From Candidatus Aquiluna sp. XM-24bin5 (GTDB lineage Bacteria > Actinomycetota > Actinomycetia > Actinomycetales > Microbacteriaceae): DNA of 17,507 nt. Below, piece by piece: positions 8,417-14,361 of this stretch (position 1 is the first letter of the stretch; each line of letters starts with the position of its first letter). A program made the position numbers and the translations under genes. The notes below the pieces were generated by a model. That model made no database searches and was not told where the DNA came from. It saw nothing but the letters and a program-made list of their open reading frames with translations. Location of the stretch: NCBI GenBank assembly GCA_003149555.1, contig QCWE01000008.1, positions 1-17,507 on the forward strand, given 5' to 3'.

Positions 8417-9388
8417 GTGACGCGACTTTATGATAGCCGCAAACGTATTCTTGTGACCGGCGGCGCCGGTTTTTTAGGGTCGCATCTCATCGACCGCCTG
8501 TTGGAGCAGGGGCATGAGGTCATTTGCGCGGATAACCTCTTCACTGGTACGAAGCGCAATATTGAGCATCTACACAATCACTCGCGCTTTGAGTTTATGC
8601 GGCACGATGTGACGTTCCCGCTCTATGTAGAGGTTGACGAAATCTACAACCTCGCGTGTCCGGCTTCACCAGTCCATTACCAGCACGATCCGGTGCAGAC
8701 GACCAAGACGTCGGTGCATGGGGCGATCAACATGCTGGGCCTGGCGAAGCGGCTTCGGTGCAAGATTTTCCAGGCTTCGACAAGTGAGGTTTACGGCGAT
8801 CCCATCGTGCATCCTCAGCCAGAAGAGTATTGGGGCAATGTAAACCCAATTGGGGCGCGCTCATGTTATGATGAGGGCAAGCGCTGTGCTGAGACGCTTT
8901 TTTTCGACTATTGGCGGCAGCACGACCTGGAGATCAAGGTTGGACGCATCTTCAACACCTATGGCCCGCGCATGCATCATGCCGACGGCCGTGTGGTGTC
9001 CAATTTCATCGTGCAGGCGTTGCGGGGCGAACCCATTACGATCTTTGGGGATGGGCAGCAGACGCGCTCCTTTTGCTATGTCGACGATCTCATTGAGAGC
9101 TTTGTTCGGATGATGGAGACCGATAGTTCGGTGACGGGGCCAATTAATCTTGGCAATCCGGGTGAGTTCACGATCCGTGAGCTGGCAGAAAAGACGATTG
9201 CAATGACGGGTTCCAAATCTGAACTTATTGAATTGCCGTTGCCAGAAGATGATCCCAAGCAGCGTCAGCCTGATATTAGCAAGGCTCAAGAGCTACTCGA
9301 TTGGGAGCCTGTCGTTGACTTGGATCAGGGCCTCAAGCGGACAATCGACTACTTCAAAATGCGTCTTCCGGAACTGACGGAAGCCTAA
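8417..9388 (+). CDS. uxs: UDP-glucuronate decarboxylase (UDP-xylose synthase)
   Basis: Extended short-chain dehydrogenase that oxidises and decarboxylates UDP-glucuronate to UDP-xylose with bound NAD. It is 323 aa. The Rossmann motif [12 protein letters not shown] sits near residues 13-24, the catalytic region STSEVYGDP begins near 121, and the Tyr-Lys pair is Y151-x3-K155 (YDEGKR). The UXS-type segment [11 protein letters not shown] near 78-88 separates it from UDP-glucose epimerases. The frame is open up to 8336, but GTG 8417 is chosen because GGAG at 8407-8410 precedes it and the protein then starts [16 protein letters not shown] like the family; a longer form would overlap the GT2 gene by 58 nt. 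With the dehydrogenase that follows it makes a two-step UDP-xylose route. Confidence 0.93.
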   Translation: MTRLYDSRKRILVTGGAGFLGSHLIDRLLEQGHEVICADNLFTGTKRNIEHLHNHSRFEFMRHDVTFPLYVEVDEIYNLACPASPVHYQHDPVQTTKTSVHGAINMLGLAKRLRCKIFQASTSEVYGDPIVHPQPEEYWGNVNPIGARSCYDEGKRCAETLFFDYWRQHDLEIKVGRIFNTYGPRMHHADGRVVSNFIVQALRGEPITIFGDGQQTRSFCYVDDLIESFVRMMETDSSVTGPINLGNPGEFTIRELAEKTIAMTGSKSELIELPLPEDDPKQRQPDISKAQELLDWEPVVDLDQGLKRTIDYFKMRLPELTEA

Positions 9389-9400
9389 AGGGGCCGAAAT

Positions 9401-10726
9401 ATGAAAATCGCGATGATCGGAACGGGCTATGTCGGCTTGGTGTCTGGTGTGTGTTTTTCCGATTTCGGGCATACGGTTGTTTGTGTCGATAAGGACATGC
9501 GCAAGATCGACATGCTTGAGCGGGGCGAGGTGCCGATCTTTGAGCCAGGCCTCGATACGCTTATGGCTAAGAATACTGAGGCTGGTCGGCTTGAGTTTAC
9601 CCGTGATCTGGAAGCTGCGATCAACGGTGCTGACGCTGTGTTTATCGCTGTCGGGACGCCGACCCGCCGTGGCGATGGCCATGCTGATCTGACCTATGTG
9701 ATGGCGGCCGCTGAAGAGATCGCCAAGGCGGCGAAGGATTATGTGGTGATCGTCACAAAATCGACAGTGCCTGTCGGCACCAACCGCAAGGTGCGCGAGG
9801 TTGTGGCCGCGGCCAATCCGGAGCTGGATTTCGATGTGGCATCAAACCCGGAGTTTCTACGCGAAGGCGCGGCGATTGATGATTTCATGAAGCCAGACCG
9901 CGTGGTGGTCGGGGTCGAAACCGACCGTGCCGCTGCTGTTATGTCCGAGATCTATCGCCCTCTCTATCTGCGTGATTTTCCGATCGTAACCACCGATCTC
10001 GAATCCGCGGAGATGATCAAATACGCGGCCAATGCGTTTCTGGCGACCAAGATCACCTTCATCAATGAAATAGCCGCGCTTTGCGAACAGGTGGGTGCCG
10101 ACGTCAAACAGGTGTCCAAGGGCATGGGGATGGACAACCGCATCGGGAACAAGTTCCTGCACGCCGGGCCTGGTTATGGGGGGTCATGCTTTCCCAAAGA
10201 TACCAAAGCGTTGGCGCGGATTGGGCAAGACCACGGAAGTCCCATGCATATCACGGAAGCGGTGATTGCAGTGAATGAGGATATCAAGCGGCGGATGATC
10301 GGAAAGCTGCTTGATCTGTGTGACGGGTCTTTCAACGGGAAACGGATCGCGGTGCTTGGCGTGACCTTCAAGCCAAACACGGATGATATGCGCGATGCAC
10401 CATCTCTGACCATTGTGCCGGCGCTTGTGGGAGGAGGGGCCAAGATCACGGTCTGCGATCCGCAGGGCCAGCACGAAGGCGAAGCGTTGCTGCCCAGCGT
10501 CATGTGGCAAGACGATCCTTATGAGGCGTCCAAAGAGGCGGATCTGATTGTGCTCCTGACGGAGTGGAACGAGTTTCGGGCGCTCGACCTGTCAAAAATT
10601 GCAGGCGGCATGTCTCGTCCGGCGATGGCTGACTTGCGCAATATCTACAGCGCGTCTGTGGCCCGCGATGCGGGCTTTGTGGCGTATGAGGGTGTTGGCC
10701 GGCCGGGGTTTCGAGAGCATGCGTGA
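9401..10726 (+). CDS. ugd: UDP-glucose 6-dehydrogenase
   Basis: Oxidises UDP-glucose to UDP-glucuronate with two NAD+ in the cytoplasm, supplying the substrate of the preceding decarboxylase. The 441-aa length is normal for bacterial Ugd/TuaD/RkpK enzymes. The N-terminus MKIAMIGTGYVGLVSG is the NAD-binding motif. The central domain contains the NPEFLREGAAIDDF segment near 149-162, and the catalytic cysteine is C263 in PGYGGSCFPKD. The C-terminal UDP-binding domain has VLGVTFKPNTDDMRDAPS near 313-330. An AAGGGG Shine-Dalgarno run lies in the 12-nt gap after the decarboxylase stop. This is the last gene of the operon visible on the plus strand. Confidence 0.96.
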   Translation: MKIAMIGTGYVGLVSGVCFSDFGHTVVCVDKDMRKIDMLERGEVPIFEPGLDTLMAKNTEAGRLEFTRDLEAAINGADAVFIAVGTPTRRGDGHADLTYVMAAAEEIAKAAKDYVVIVTKSTVPVGTNRKVREVVAAANPELDFDVASNPEFLREGAAIDDFMKPDRVVVGVETDRAAAVMSEIYRPLYLRDFPIVTTDLESAEMIKYAANAFLATKITFINEIAALCEQVGADVKQVSKGMGMDNRIGNKFLHAGPGYGGSCFPKDTKALARIGQDHGSPMHITEAVIAVNEDIKRRMIGKLLDLCDGSFNGKRIAVLGVTFKPNTDDMRDAPSLTIVPALVGGGAKITVCDPQGQHEGEALLPSVMWQDDPYEASKEADLIVLLTEWNEFRALDLSKIAGGMSRPAMADLRNIYSASVARDAGFVAYEGVGRPGFREHA

Positions 10727-10888
10727 TGATCTAATGAATACAACTTTAAACTGCAAATTTATAATATACACACGTTAATTTAGAGTGGTCGGTAAGATCG
10801 AGAGCGCAAGATGTGCCCGGTTGTATCCTGTTAACCAGGGTGCGTCGGCATGTCTGTAGCGCACCCCTTATTTGAAAAGGGCCGATCT
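10727..10888. other. AT-rich intergenic region after the polysaccharide operon
   Basis: After the dehydrogenase stop about 60 nt are very AT-rich, including TATAAT at 10760-10765 with no clear -35 element at the right distance. A perfect inverted repeat (10837-10865, separate entry) follows. No gene is seen. Composition changes here from the sugar-gene operon to mobile-element-like DNA, so the region probably marks the boundary between the two. Confidence 0.4.
10837..10865 (+). terminator. Inverted repeat, possible terminator of the polysaccharide operon
   Basis: GGGTGCG (10837-10843) and CGCACCC (10859-10865) are perfect 7-bp arms around a 15-nt loop, followed by CTTATTTG. It is the only good stem found in the 160 nt after the dehydrogenase gene. 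The loop is large and the T-run short, so a rho-independent terminator is only a weak call; a protein-binding dyad is an alternative. Confidence 0.35.
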
Positions 10889-11002
10889 ATGGCTTTCCAA
10901 ATTGTAACTTTTGCTCCTTATCGCACGGGCGGCTTTGCTGTGCGTGTGGGCAGTTCCTTCAACGCAACCGGGGTTGCGACCCTTACCTGGCAGGAGGGGT
11001 AG
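10889..11002 (+). CDS. Small ORF upstream of the terminase-like pseudogene
   Basis: A 37-codon frame starts at ATG 10889 (MAFQIVTFAPYRTGGFAVRV) and ends at TAG 11000-11002, two bases before the ATG of the terminase-like frame. AAGGG at about 10878-10882 could be its ribosome binding site. I recognise no family. It may be the remnant of a small phage or plasmid gene, a leader ORF, or chance. Its tight spacing to the next frame and the GGAGGGG inside its last codons are the only reasons to list it. Confidence 0.3.
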   Translation: MAFQIVTFAPYRTGGFAVRVGSSFNATGVATLTWQEG

Positions 11003-11004
11003 GC

Positions 11005-11589
11005 ATGAGCTTTGAAGCAGCGACACCTGCCGTGCCTGGATTGCAGATCTGGGCCATCAAGTATCAGCTGAATATCCAGCAGTAGCGGTTTGTTCTCAGC
11101 TATGCGCAGCATTTCGATCCGCGCCGGGCTGCAATGGATGCCGGGTTCACGCCGCAAAACGCAAAATCGATTGCGACCAAATATCTTGACCTGGTCAAGG
11201 TTCAGCGCGCGATCAAAGCCCATGTGTTTGAGTTAAAAAACACGACTGAAGAGTACCGGGATGCCCTTATCGCTGAATTCTTCGGGATCGCGACATCGAA
11301 TGTGTTGGATGACCGGTACCGCTTCAAGCCCATTGCCAAGTGGCCACCGGTTTGGTCCTCGGGGTCTGCGGGCCGTGTGTCGGTCCAATATGCGCCGGGG
11401 GATATGTCTGGGGTGCCTGTGACCGTCACGGTGGTTGGATCCAAGAAGATATGGGCCGTGGGGAAACTGTTCAGCTATTTCGGGCTTGATGGCCGCCCCG
11501 ACTACCAACGCCTTGATACCGAAGCCCTGGAGAAGACCCATGAGGAGTTTTGCAAGAAATGCGCCAGCGAGTGCCTCCAGTTCGTCTAA
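11005..11589 (+). pseudogene. Phage terminase small subunit-like gene with in-frame amber stop
   Basis: A well-placed start, ATG 11005 preceded by GGAGGGG at 10993-10999, opens a frame of 26 codons that meets TAG at 11083-11085 and then runs on without a stop to 11587-11589. Around the amber codon the translation reads NIQQ-stop-RFVLSYAQHFDPRRAAMDAG, which fits the start of a phage terminase small subunit DNA-binding helix-turn-helix (the common pattern is KQ-x-FV-x-x-Y...A-x-x-AG-(Y/F)). IAKWPPVWSSG in the middle also resembles that family. Small terminases bind the packaging site and recruit the large subunit. No large subunit follows, so this looks like a decayed prophage fragment. A truncated product could restart at ATG 11134 (151 aa). 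The family call is from memory and moderate. Confidence 0.5.
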
Positions 11590-11705
11590 ACACGGGAAGA
11601 CGCGAGGGGATTTAATGCGTCTTGCACGCCACAGGACTGTCCTTGGGCGGTTGAGCGCGTCCGTGATCCAAATAAACAGTTGGCTCTTGGTGGCTGCAGA
11701 TCGCC
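11590..11705. other. Convergent intergenic gap
   Basis: This gap lies between the end of the terminase-like frame and the end of the minus-strand recombinase. I found no clear hairpin with a T-run in either direction and no recognisable attachment core. Confidence 0.3.
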
Positions 11706-12581
11706 TCAGCTTTCCCAAACATTGTGTTCTGCCAGTTCGACATAGCGGGCCAGCACGCTGGTCGATTTCCACCCACCGGCGCGCATGATGGCGACCGTGT
11801 CAAAGCCGCGTTTCAGCAGGTTTTGGGCAGCTCCGACGCGCAAGGAATGCCCGCTGAAGGCGCGGACGTTGGTAGCACTGTAGCCGGCGCGTTTGGCGGA
11901 AGTTTTGATGATGGTTTTGACCATGGCGTTATTGAGAGGGCGGTCGATGGGATGGTCTTGGTAAATTGGGCAAAAGAGCCAGTTGGTCGCGTCTCCGCGC
12001 CAGTCTTGCCAGGCCTGAACCCGCTGTGTGGTACGGCTGGAGGTAAAGGCGACCCGTCCTTGCCCCTCTTGATCCGCTTTGCTGCAACGGATCAGAACGC
12101 GCAGGGTGCCGTCTTCTCGCAGGGAGAGGTCTTCGTCACGCAAGGCCACCAATTCTGAGCGGCGGGTCATAAGCTCGTATCCAAGGCTGAGCATGGCAGC
12201 GTTGCGCAGGCCCCAGCAGGTGGCGGGTTGGACGTCTAGAAGCCGCTCCAGGTCTTGAGCGGTCAGGCCACGAGCCTGTTGGGGACGGGCCAGCTTTCTT
12301 TTGCGCATCCGTCGCAATGTCAGATTGATCGCTTGGTCTTGCGTGGGATCGGGGAGCCTCAGGAGGCTATGTATTTTGCGGATCGCATAGAGCCGCCGCC
12401 GGACGGTGGAGGGGGCTTTGTCGCGGGTCTCATCTGCCAGAAAGGCACAAACCTGTGATGTGGTTGTAGGGAAGGGGGTGTTCTGCGTGTGCTCACACCA
12501 GGCAACATAGGCTTGAATATCGGCCTGATAGGCGCGCATGGTGGCGTCAGCATATGCACCATCGAGGGTTTTCAATGCCAT
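11706..12581 (-). CDS. Tyrosine recombinase / phage-type integrase
   Basis: Site-specific recombinase of the XerC/D-integrase superfamily, 291 aa from the first ATG (12581) or 306 aa from an upstream TTG (12626). The N-terminal SAM-like core-binding domain is visible (ADATMRAYQADIQAYVAWCEH). The catalytic domain shows Arg in MTRRSELVAL, Lys in CSKADQEGQG, His-x-x-Arg in GHSLRVGAA, a Trp in GGWKSTSVLARY where many members have His, and the nucleophile Tyr in that segment. All catalytic positions are therefore plausible and the gene appears intact. The ATG has a weak GGAAA in front; the TTG has no ribosome site but keeps an N-terminal stretch (DTQNWK) that may be conserved. It is divergent from an XRE regulator and convergent with a phage remnant. 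Confidence 0.88.
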   Translation of the reverse strand: MALKTLDGAYADATMRAYQADIQAYVAWCEHTQNTPFPTTTSQVCAFLADETRDKAPSTVRRRLYAIRKIHSLLRLPDPTQDQAINLTLRRMRKRKLARPQQARGLTAQDLERLLDVQPATCWGLRNAAMLSLGYELMTRRSELVALRDEDLSLREDGTLRVLIRCSKADQEGQGRVAFTSSRTTQRVQAWQDWRGDATNWLFCPIYQDHPIDRPLNNAMVKTIIKTSAKRAGYSATNVRAFSGHSLRVGAAQNLLKRGFDTVAIMRAGGWKSTSVLARYVELAEHNVWES

Positions 12582-12626
12582 TTTCCAGTTCTGCGTGTCG
12601 GGACATTCCTGCAATGAAGCGATCAA

Positions 12627-12649
12627 TTATGATAAATTTTATATCATAA
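12627..12649. promoter_or_regulatory. AT-rich palindrome between recombinase and XRE gene (candidate operator/promoter)
   Basis: TTATGATA (12627-12634) and TATCATAA (12642-12649) are perfect 8-bp arms with a 7-nt AT spacer, centred in the divergent promoter region. -10-like hexamers (TATAAA, TATCAT) occur on both strands inside it. The adjacent XRE protein is the obvious candidate binder, which would let it control itself and the recombinase. The repeat is seen directly; binding is inferred. Confidence 0.5.
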
Positions 12650-12657
12650 AATATAGC

Positions 12658-12921
12658 ATGTCAATAACGGGTCAACAAATTCGCGTTGCGCGCGCGGCGC
12701 TATCCTGGTCGGTTCGGGACCTTTCGGACGCCACCGGTGTCGGGACGGCGACGATTGTCCGATACGAAATGTCGGAAGGGGCTGTGCCAAAATCGCGGAA
12801 GAATAATTTGGAAATTATCCGCACCAGCCTTGAGGCGGCGGGGATTGTGTTTATTGGCACGCCGGAGGATGGGCCGGGCATTCGGATGTATACGGGTGGC
12901 ACTGGTAGTCCAACGGGCTAA
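12658..12921 (+). CDS. XRE-family helix-turn-helix regulator
   Basis: Small DNA-binding protein of 87 aa. The frame is open upstream to 12538, but that part lies inside the recombinase gene on the other strand. ATG 12658 gives MSITGQQIRVARAALSWSVR, the usual beginning of this small XRE type. The HTH spans about residues 6-60: GQQIRVARAALSW, then VRDLSDATGVGTATIVRYE (recognition helix), then a linker and IIRTSLEAAGIVFI, the conserved C-terminal helix and strand of the type. There is no clear Shine-Dalgarno sequence, so the message may be nearly leaderless. The NusG-like gene begins 55 nt downstream on the same strand, so the two may be co-transcribed. Confidence 0.85.
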   Translation: MSITGQQIRVARAALSWSVRDLSDATGVGTATIVRYEMSEGAVPKSRKNNLEIIRTSLEAAGIVFIGTPEDGPGIRMYTGGTGSPTG

Positions 12922-12976
12922 CACCTACGTTTCAGGTGAGCGGTTGAGATCGTGCGTAGTTCAAAGGTGAAGAGCA

Positions 12977-13492
12977 ATGCCTGCGTCGGAGGGGAAAAAC
13001 TGGTTTGTTGCGCAGCTCAAACCACAAGGGTTGAAGCGTGCAGAGGAAAACCTTGCCCGCCAAGGGTTTGAGAGTTTTTGCCCCAAAAGACTGGAAAGCC
13101 GCGTGCAGGGTGGGCGGCGCCTATCCAAGCAACGCCCGCTCTTTCCTGGATACCTCTTTGTGTCTTTTAACCCAAGCGCGCAGGGCTGGACGGCGATCAA
13201 TGGCACACGGGGCGTGTCTCGCTTGCTTCTTGTTGATCCGCGCACGCCAACGCCTCTGCCGCCTGAGTTTATGGCAGGGCTTATGGCGCGCTGCGATGAG
13301 CAGGGTGTGATTGGGGCGCCGCCCGACCTGGATGTGGGGGATACTATCCGTGTAGTGTCGGGCGCATTTGCAGATACAATCGCGCGGATTGAAACTCTTC
13401 AAGACGGCGAGCGGCTGCAGATTTTGATGGATCTTATGGGACGGCAATCACGTGTTTCTGTAGCCCGCCACTCAGTTGAGAAATTACATTAA
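12977..13492 (+). CDS. NusG/RfaH-like transcription antitermination protein
   Basis: Specialised paralogue of NusG, 171 aa, expected to bind elongating RNA polymerase and reduce pausing or termination in chosen long operons. The N-terminal NGN domain runs from NWFVAQLKPQGLKRAEENL (about 7-26) through the signature LFPGYLFVSF (about 55-64) and GTRGVSRLL (about 76-84). The C-terminal part from GDTIRVVSGAFADTIARI (about 116-133) to the end is the KOW domain. The start is ATG 12977 with AAGGTGA at 12964-12970. Housekeeping nusG normally sits beside secE and the ribosomal protein genes; the mobile-element and polysaccharide context here indicates an RfaH/UpxY-type specialised factor. A role in the left-hand sugar operon is inferred. 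Confidence 0.9.
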   Translation: MPASEGKNWFVAQLKPQGLKRAEENLARQGFESFCPKRLESRVQGGRRLSKQRPLFPGYLFVSFNPSAQGWTAINGTRGVSRLLLVDPRTPTPLPPEFMAGLMARCDEQGVIGAPPDLDVGDTIRVVSGAFADTIARIETLQDGERLQILMDLMGRQSRVSVARHSVEKLH

Positions 13493-13517
13493 CAGACATT
13501 ATTAATGAAATAATATT

Positions 13518-13533
13518 AGTGACTTAAATCACT
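13518..13533. repeat. AT-rich inverted repeat after the NusG-like gene
   Basis: AGTGA and TCACT arms (13518-13522 and 13529-13533) flank CTTAAA, within a strongly AT-rich stretch that also holds two ATTAAT boxes. It begins 25 nt after the NusG-like stop. The stem is too AT-rich for a strong terminator; an operator or promoter is equally possible. Confidence 0.25.
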
Positions 13534-13776
13534 TGATTAATGTGATGCGCAAAGCAGAAAGCAGTATTCTTTTCGTCAGTCCGAGCTCACTGAGCCTGCC
13601 AGACATACTGCAACAACCGTCTAACTCCAGACTTGGCAAACACGGCATCAAATGGACTAATGAGTCGTTGTCATGGGCGGCCCGCTTGGCTGAACACAAA
13701 AATTCCAAGTCCCCTCCCACTGACCCGCTGCTTTTCTAAGTGACCCATCCAGATACTTCGAAACATACAAAAAGGC

Positions 13777-13908
13777 ATGTCACCATCCGCGTACGGAAAA
13801 CCCAGCCTCTTCAGGGCCGGGATGTGCGGCTGCGCGGAGGATGAAGGCTGCGCTGTTGATGCGCTGACAGGGCTTGCGCAGGCGAAGCGGAAGCGTGGAG
13901 ACCTCTAG
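13777..13908 (+). other. GC-rich block with 43-codon ORF and imperfect hairpin
   Basis: An ATG at 13777 (AAAAAGGC in front) opens 43 codons ending at TAG 13906-13908 (starts MSPSAYGKPSLFRAGMCGCA, Cys-rich centre, basic end). The opposite strand is also open over much of it. A stem with CCCAGCC (13801-13807) and GGCCGGG (13815-13821), one mismatch, lies inside, and GGCTGCGC occurs twice (13828-13835, 13846-13853). The block is sharply GC-rich between AT-rich flanks. It could be a small protein, a structured RNA or a remnant of an insertion-element end; I do not recognise it. Confidence 0.25.
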
Positions 13909-13995
13909 AATACTTGGTATCACATATGAACTATTAAGTGAAATTACATATCTTTAAAGTTCAATTTTGACTGTTTAAGTGGACTTCACGACTGG

Positions 13996-14014
13996 TTTGC
14001 AATACTGTTGCAAA
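13996..14014. promoter_or_regulatory. Candidate HipB operator (perfect inverted repeat)
   Basis: TTTGCAA (13996-14002) and TTGCAAA (14008-14014) form a perfect 7-bp dyad with a 5-nt spacer, ending 26 nt before the hipB ATG. HipB-type antitoxins dimerise and bind such palindromes to repress their own operon. The dyad is seen directly; binding is inferred from the family. Confidence 0.6.
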
Positions 14015-14040
14015 GACAAGTATTTTCGCCAGGACTTCGG

Positions 14041-14361
14041 ATGGACCTGATCCCTGGGTTTTTGACGACCGAAGATATCAAAGAGAAAATCGCGCGCTCT
14101 GTGCGCGCAAGGCGCATCGGCATGCGCTTCACTCAAGAGGAATTGGCGGCGCGTGCTGGAATTTCTCTCGCCACCCTGAAGCGTTTTGAAAAAAGAGGGG
14201 ATGCCACTTTTGGGGTCGTGCTGGCACTGGCAGAAGCGCTCGGCGTTCTGGATGATTTTGAAAGCCTCTTTCCGCCAGTAGAAGCGCGAACACTGGACGA
14301 GCTGGATCAGCAGAACGCGAACAAAACCCGTCAGCGGGTTCGTAAACGGAAAAACCATTGA
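14041..14361 (+). CDS. hipB: HipB-like antitoxin (XRE/HTH)
   Basis: Antitoxin and autorepressor partner of the HipA-like kinase that follows. It is 106 aa from ATG 14041, which has AGGA at 14031-14034. A TTG at 14008 would extend it by 11 residues, but that start falls inside the operator dyad and is unlikely. The HTH covers about residues 16-70: IARSVRARRIGMRFTQEELA, then AARAGISLATLKRFEKRG, then VVLALAEALGVLDDFESLF, the pattern of HipB/XRE proteins. The C-terminal tail from about 85 is polar and very basic (KTRQRVRKRKNH). Its stop overlaps the start of the toxin gene by 4 nt, so synthesis of the two is coupled. Confidence 0.85.
   Translation: MDLIPGFLTTEDIKEKIARSVRARRIGMRFTQEELAARAGISLATLKRFEKRGDATFGVVLALAEALGVLDDFESLFPPVEARTLDELDQQNANKTRQRVRKRKNH

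Larger units (their letters stand above)
13493..14040. other. Region without a convincing gene between the NusG-like gene and hipB
   Basis: The region has three parts. First, an AT-rich part with an inverted repeat. Second, from 13533 to 13739, overlapping frames of 68 aa (plus, TTG start, no ribosome site) and 63 aa (minus), neither resembling a known family. Third, a GC-rich block (about 13777-13908) with a 43-codon ORF and a hairpin, then an AT-rich hipB promoter region. Direct copies of TTAAGTG occur at 13934-13940 and 13975-13981. I cannot assign a function to the first two parts. Confidence 0.4.

Noticed and set aside
11233..11772. Minus-strand 179-codon ORF across the terminase-like frame
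   Set aside because: It is antisense to a frame with recognisable motifs, overlaps the end of the recombinase, and has no family-like features.
13533..13739. 68-codon plus-strand ORF and an overlapping 63-codon minus-strand ORF
   Set aside because: The plus frame starts with TTG, has no ribosome site and resembles no family I know; both frames are open over the same bases, as expected for noncoding DNA. Kept only as a note in the region entry.
13790..13825. Possible right end of an IS200/IS605-type element (TACGGAAAACCC followed by a GC hairpin)
   Set aside because: No transposase or TnpB remnant is readable upstream and no left end was found; the resemblance is only from memory.
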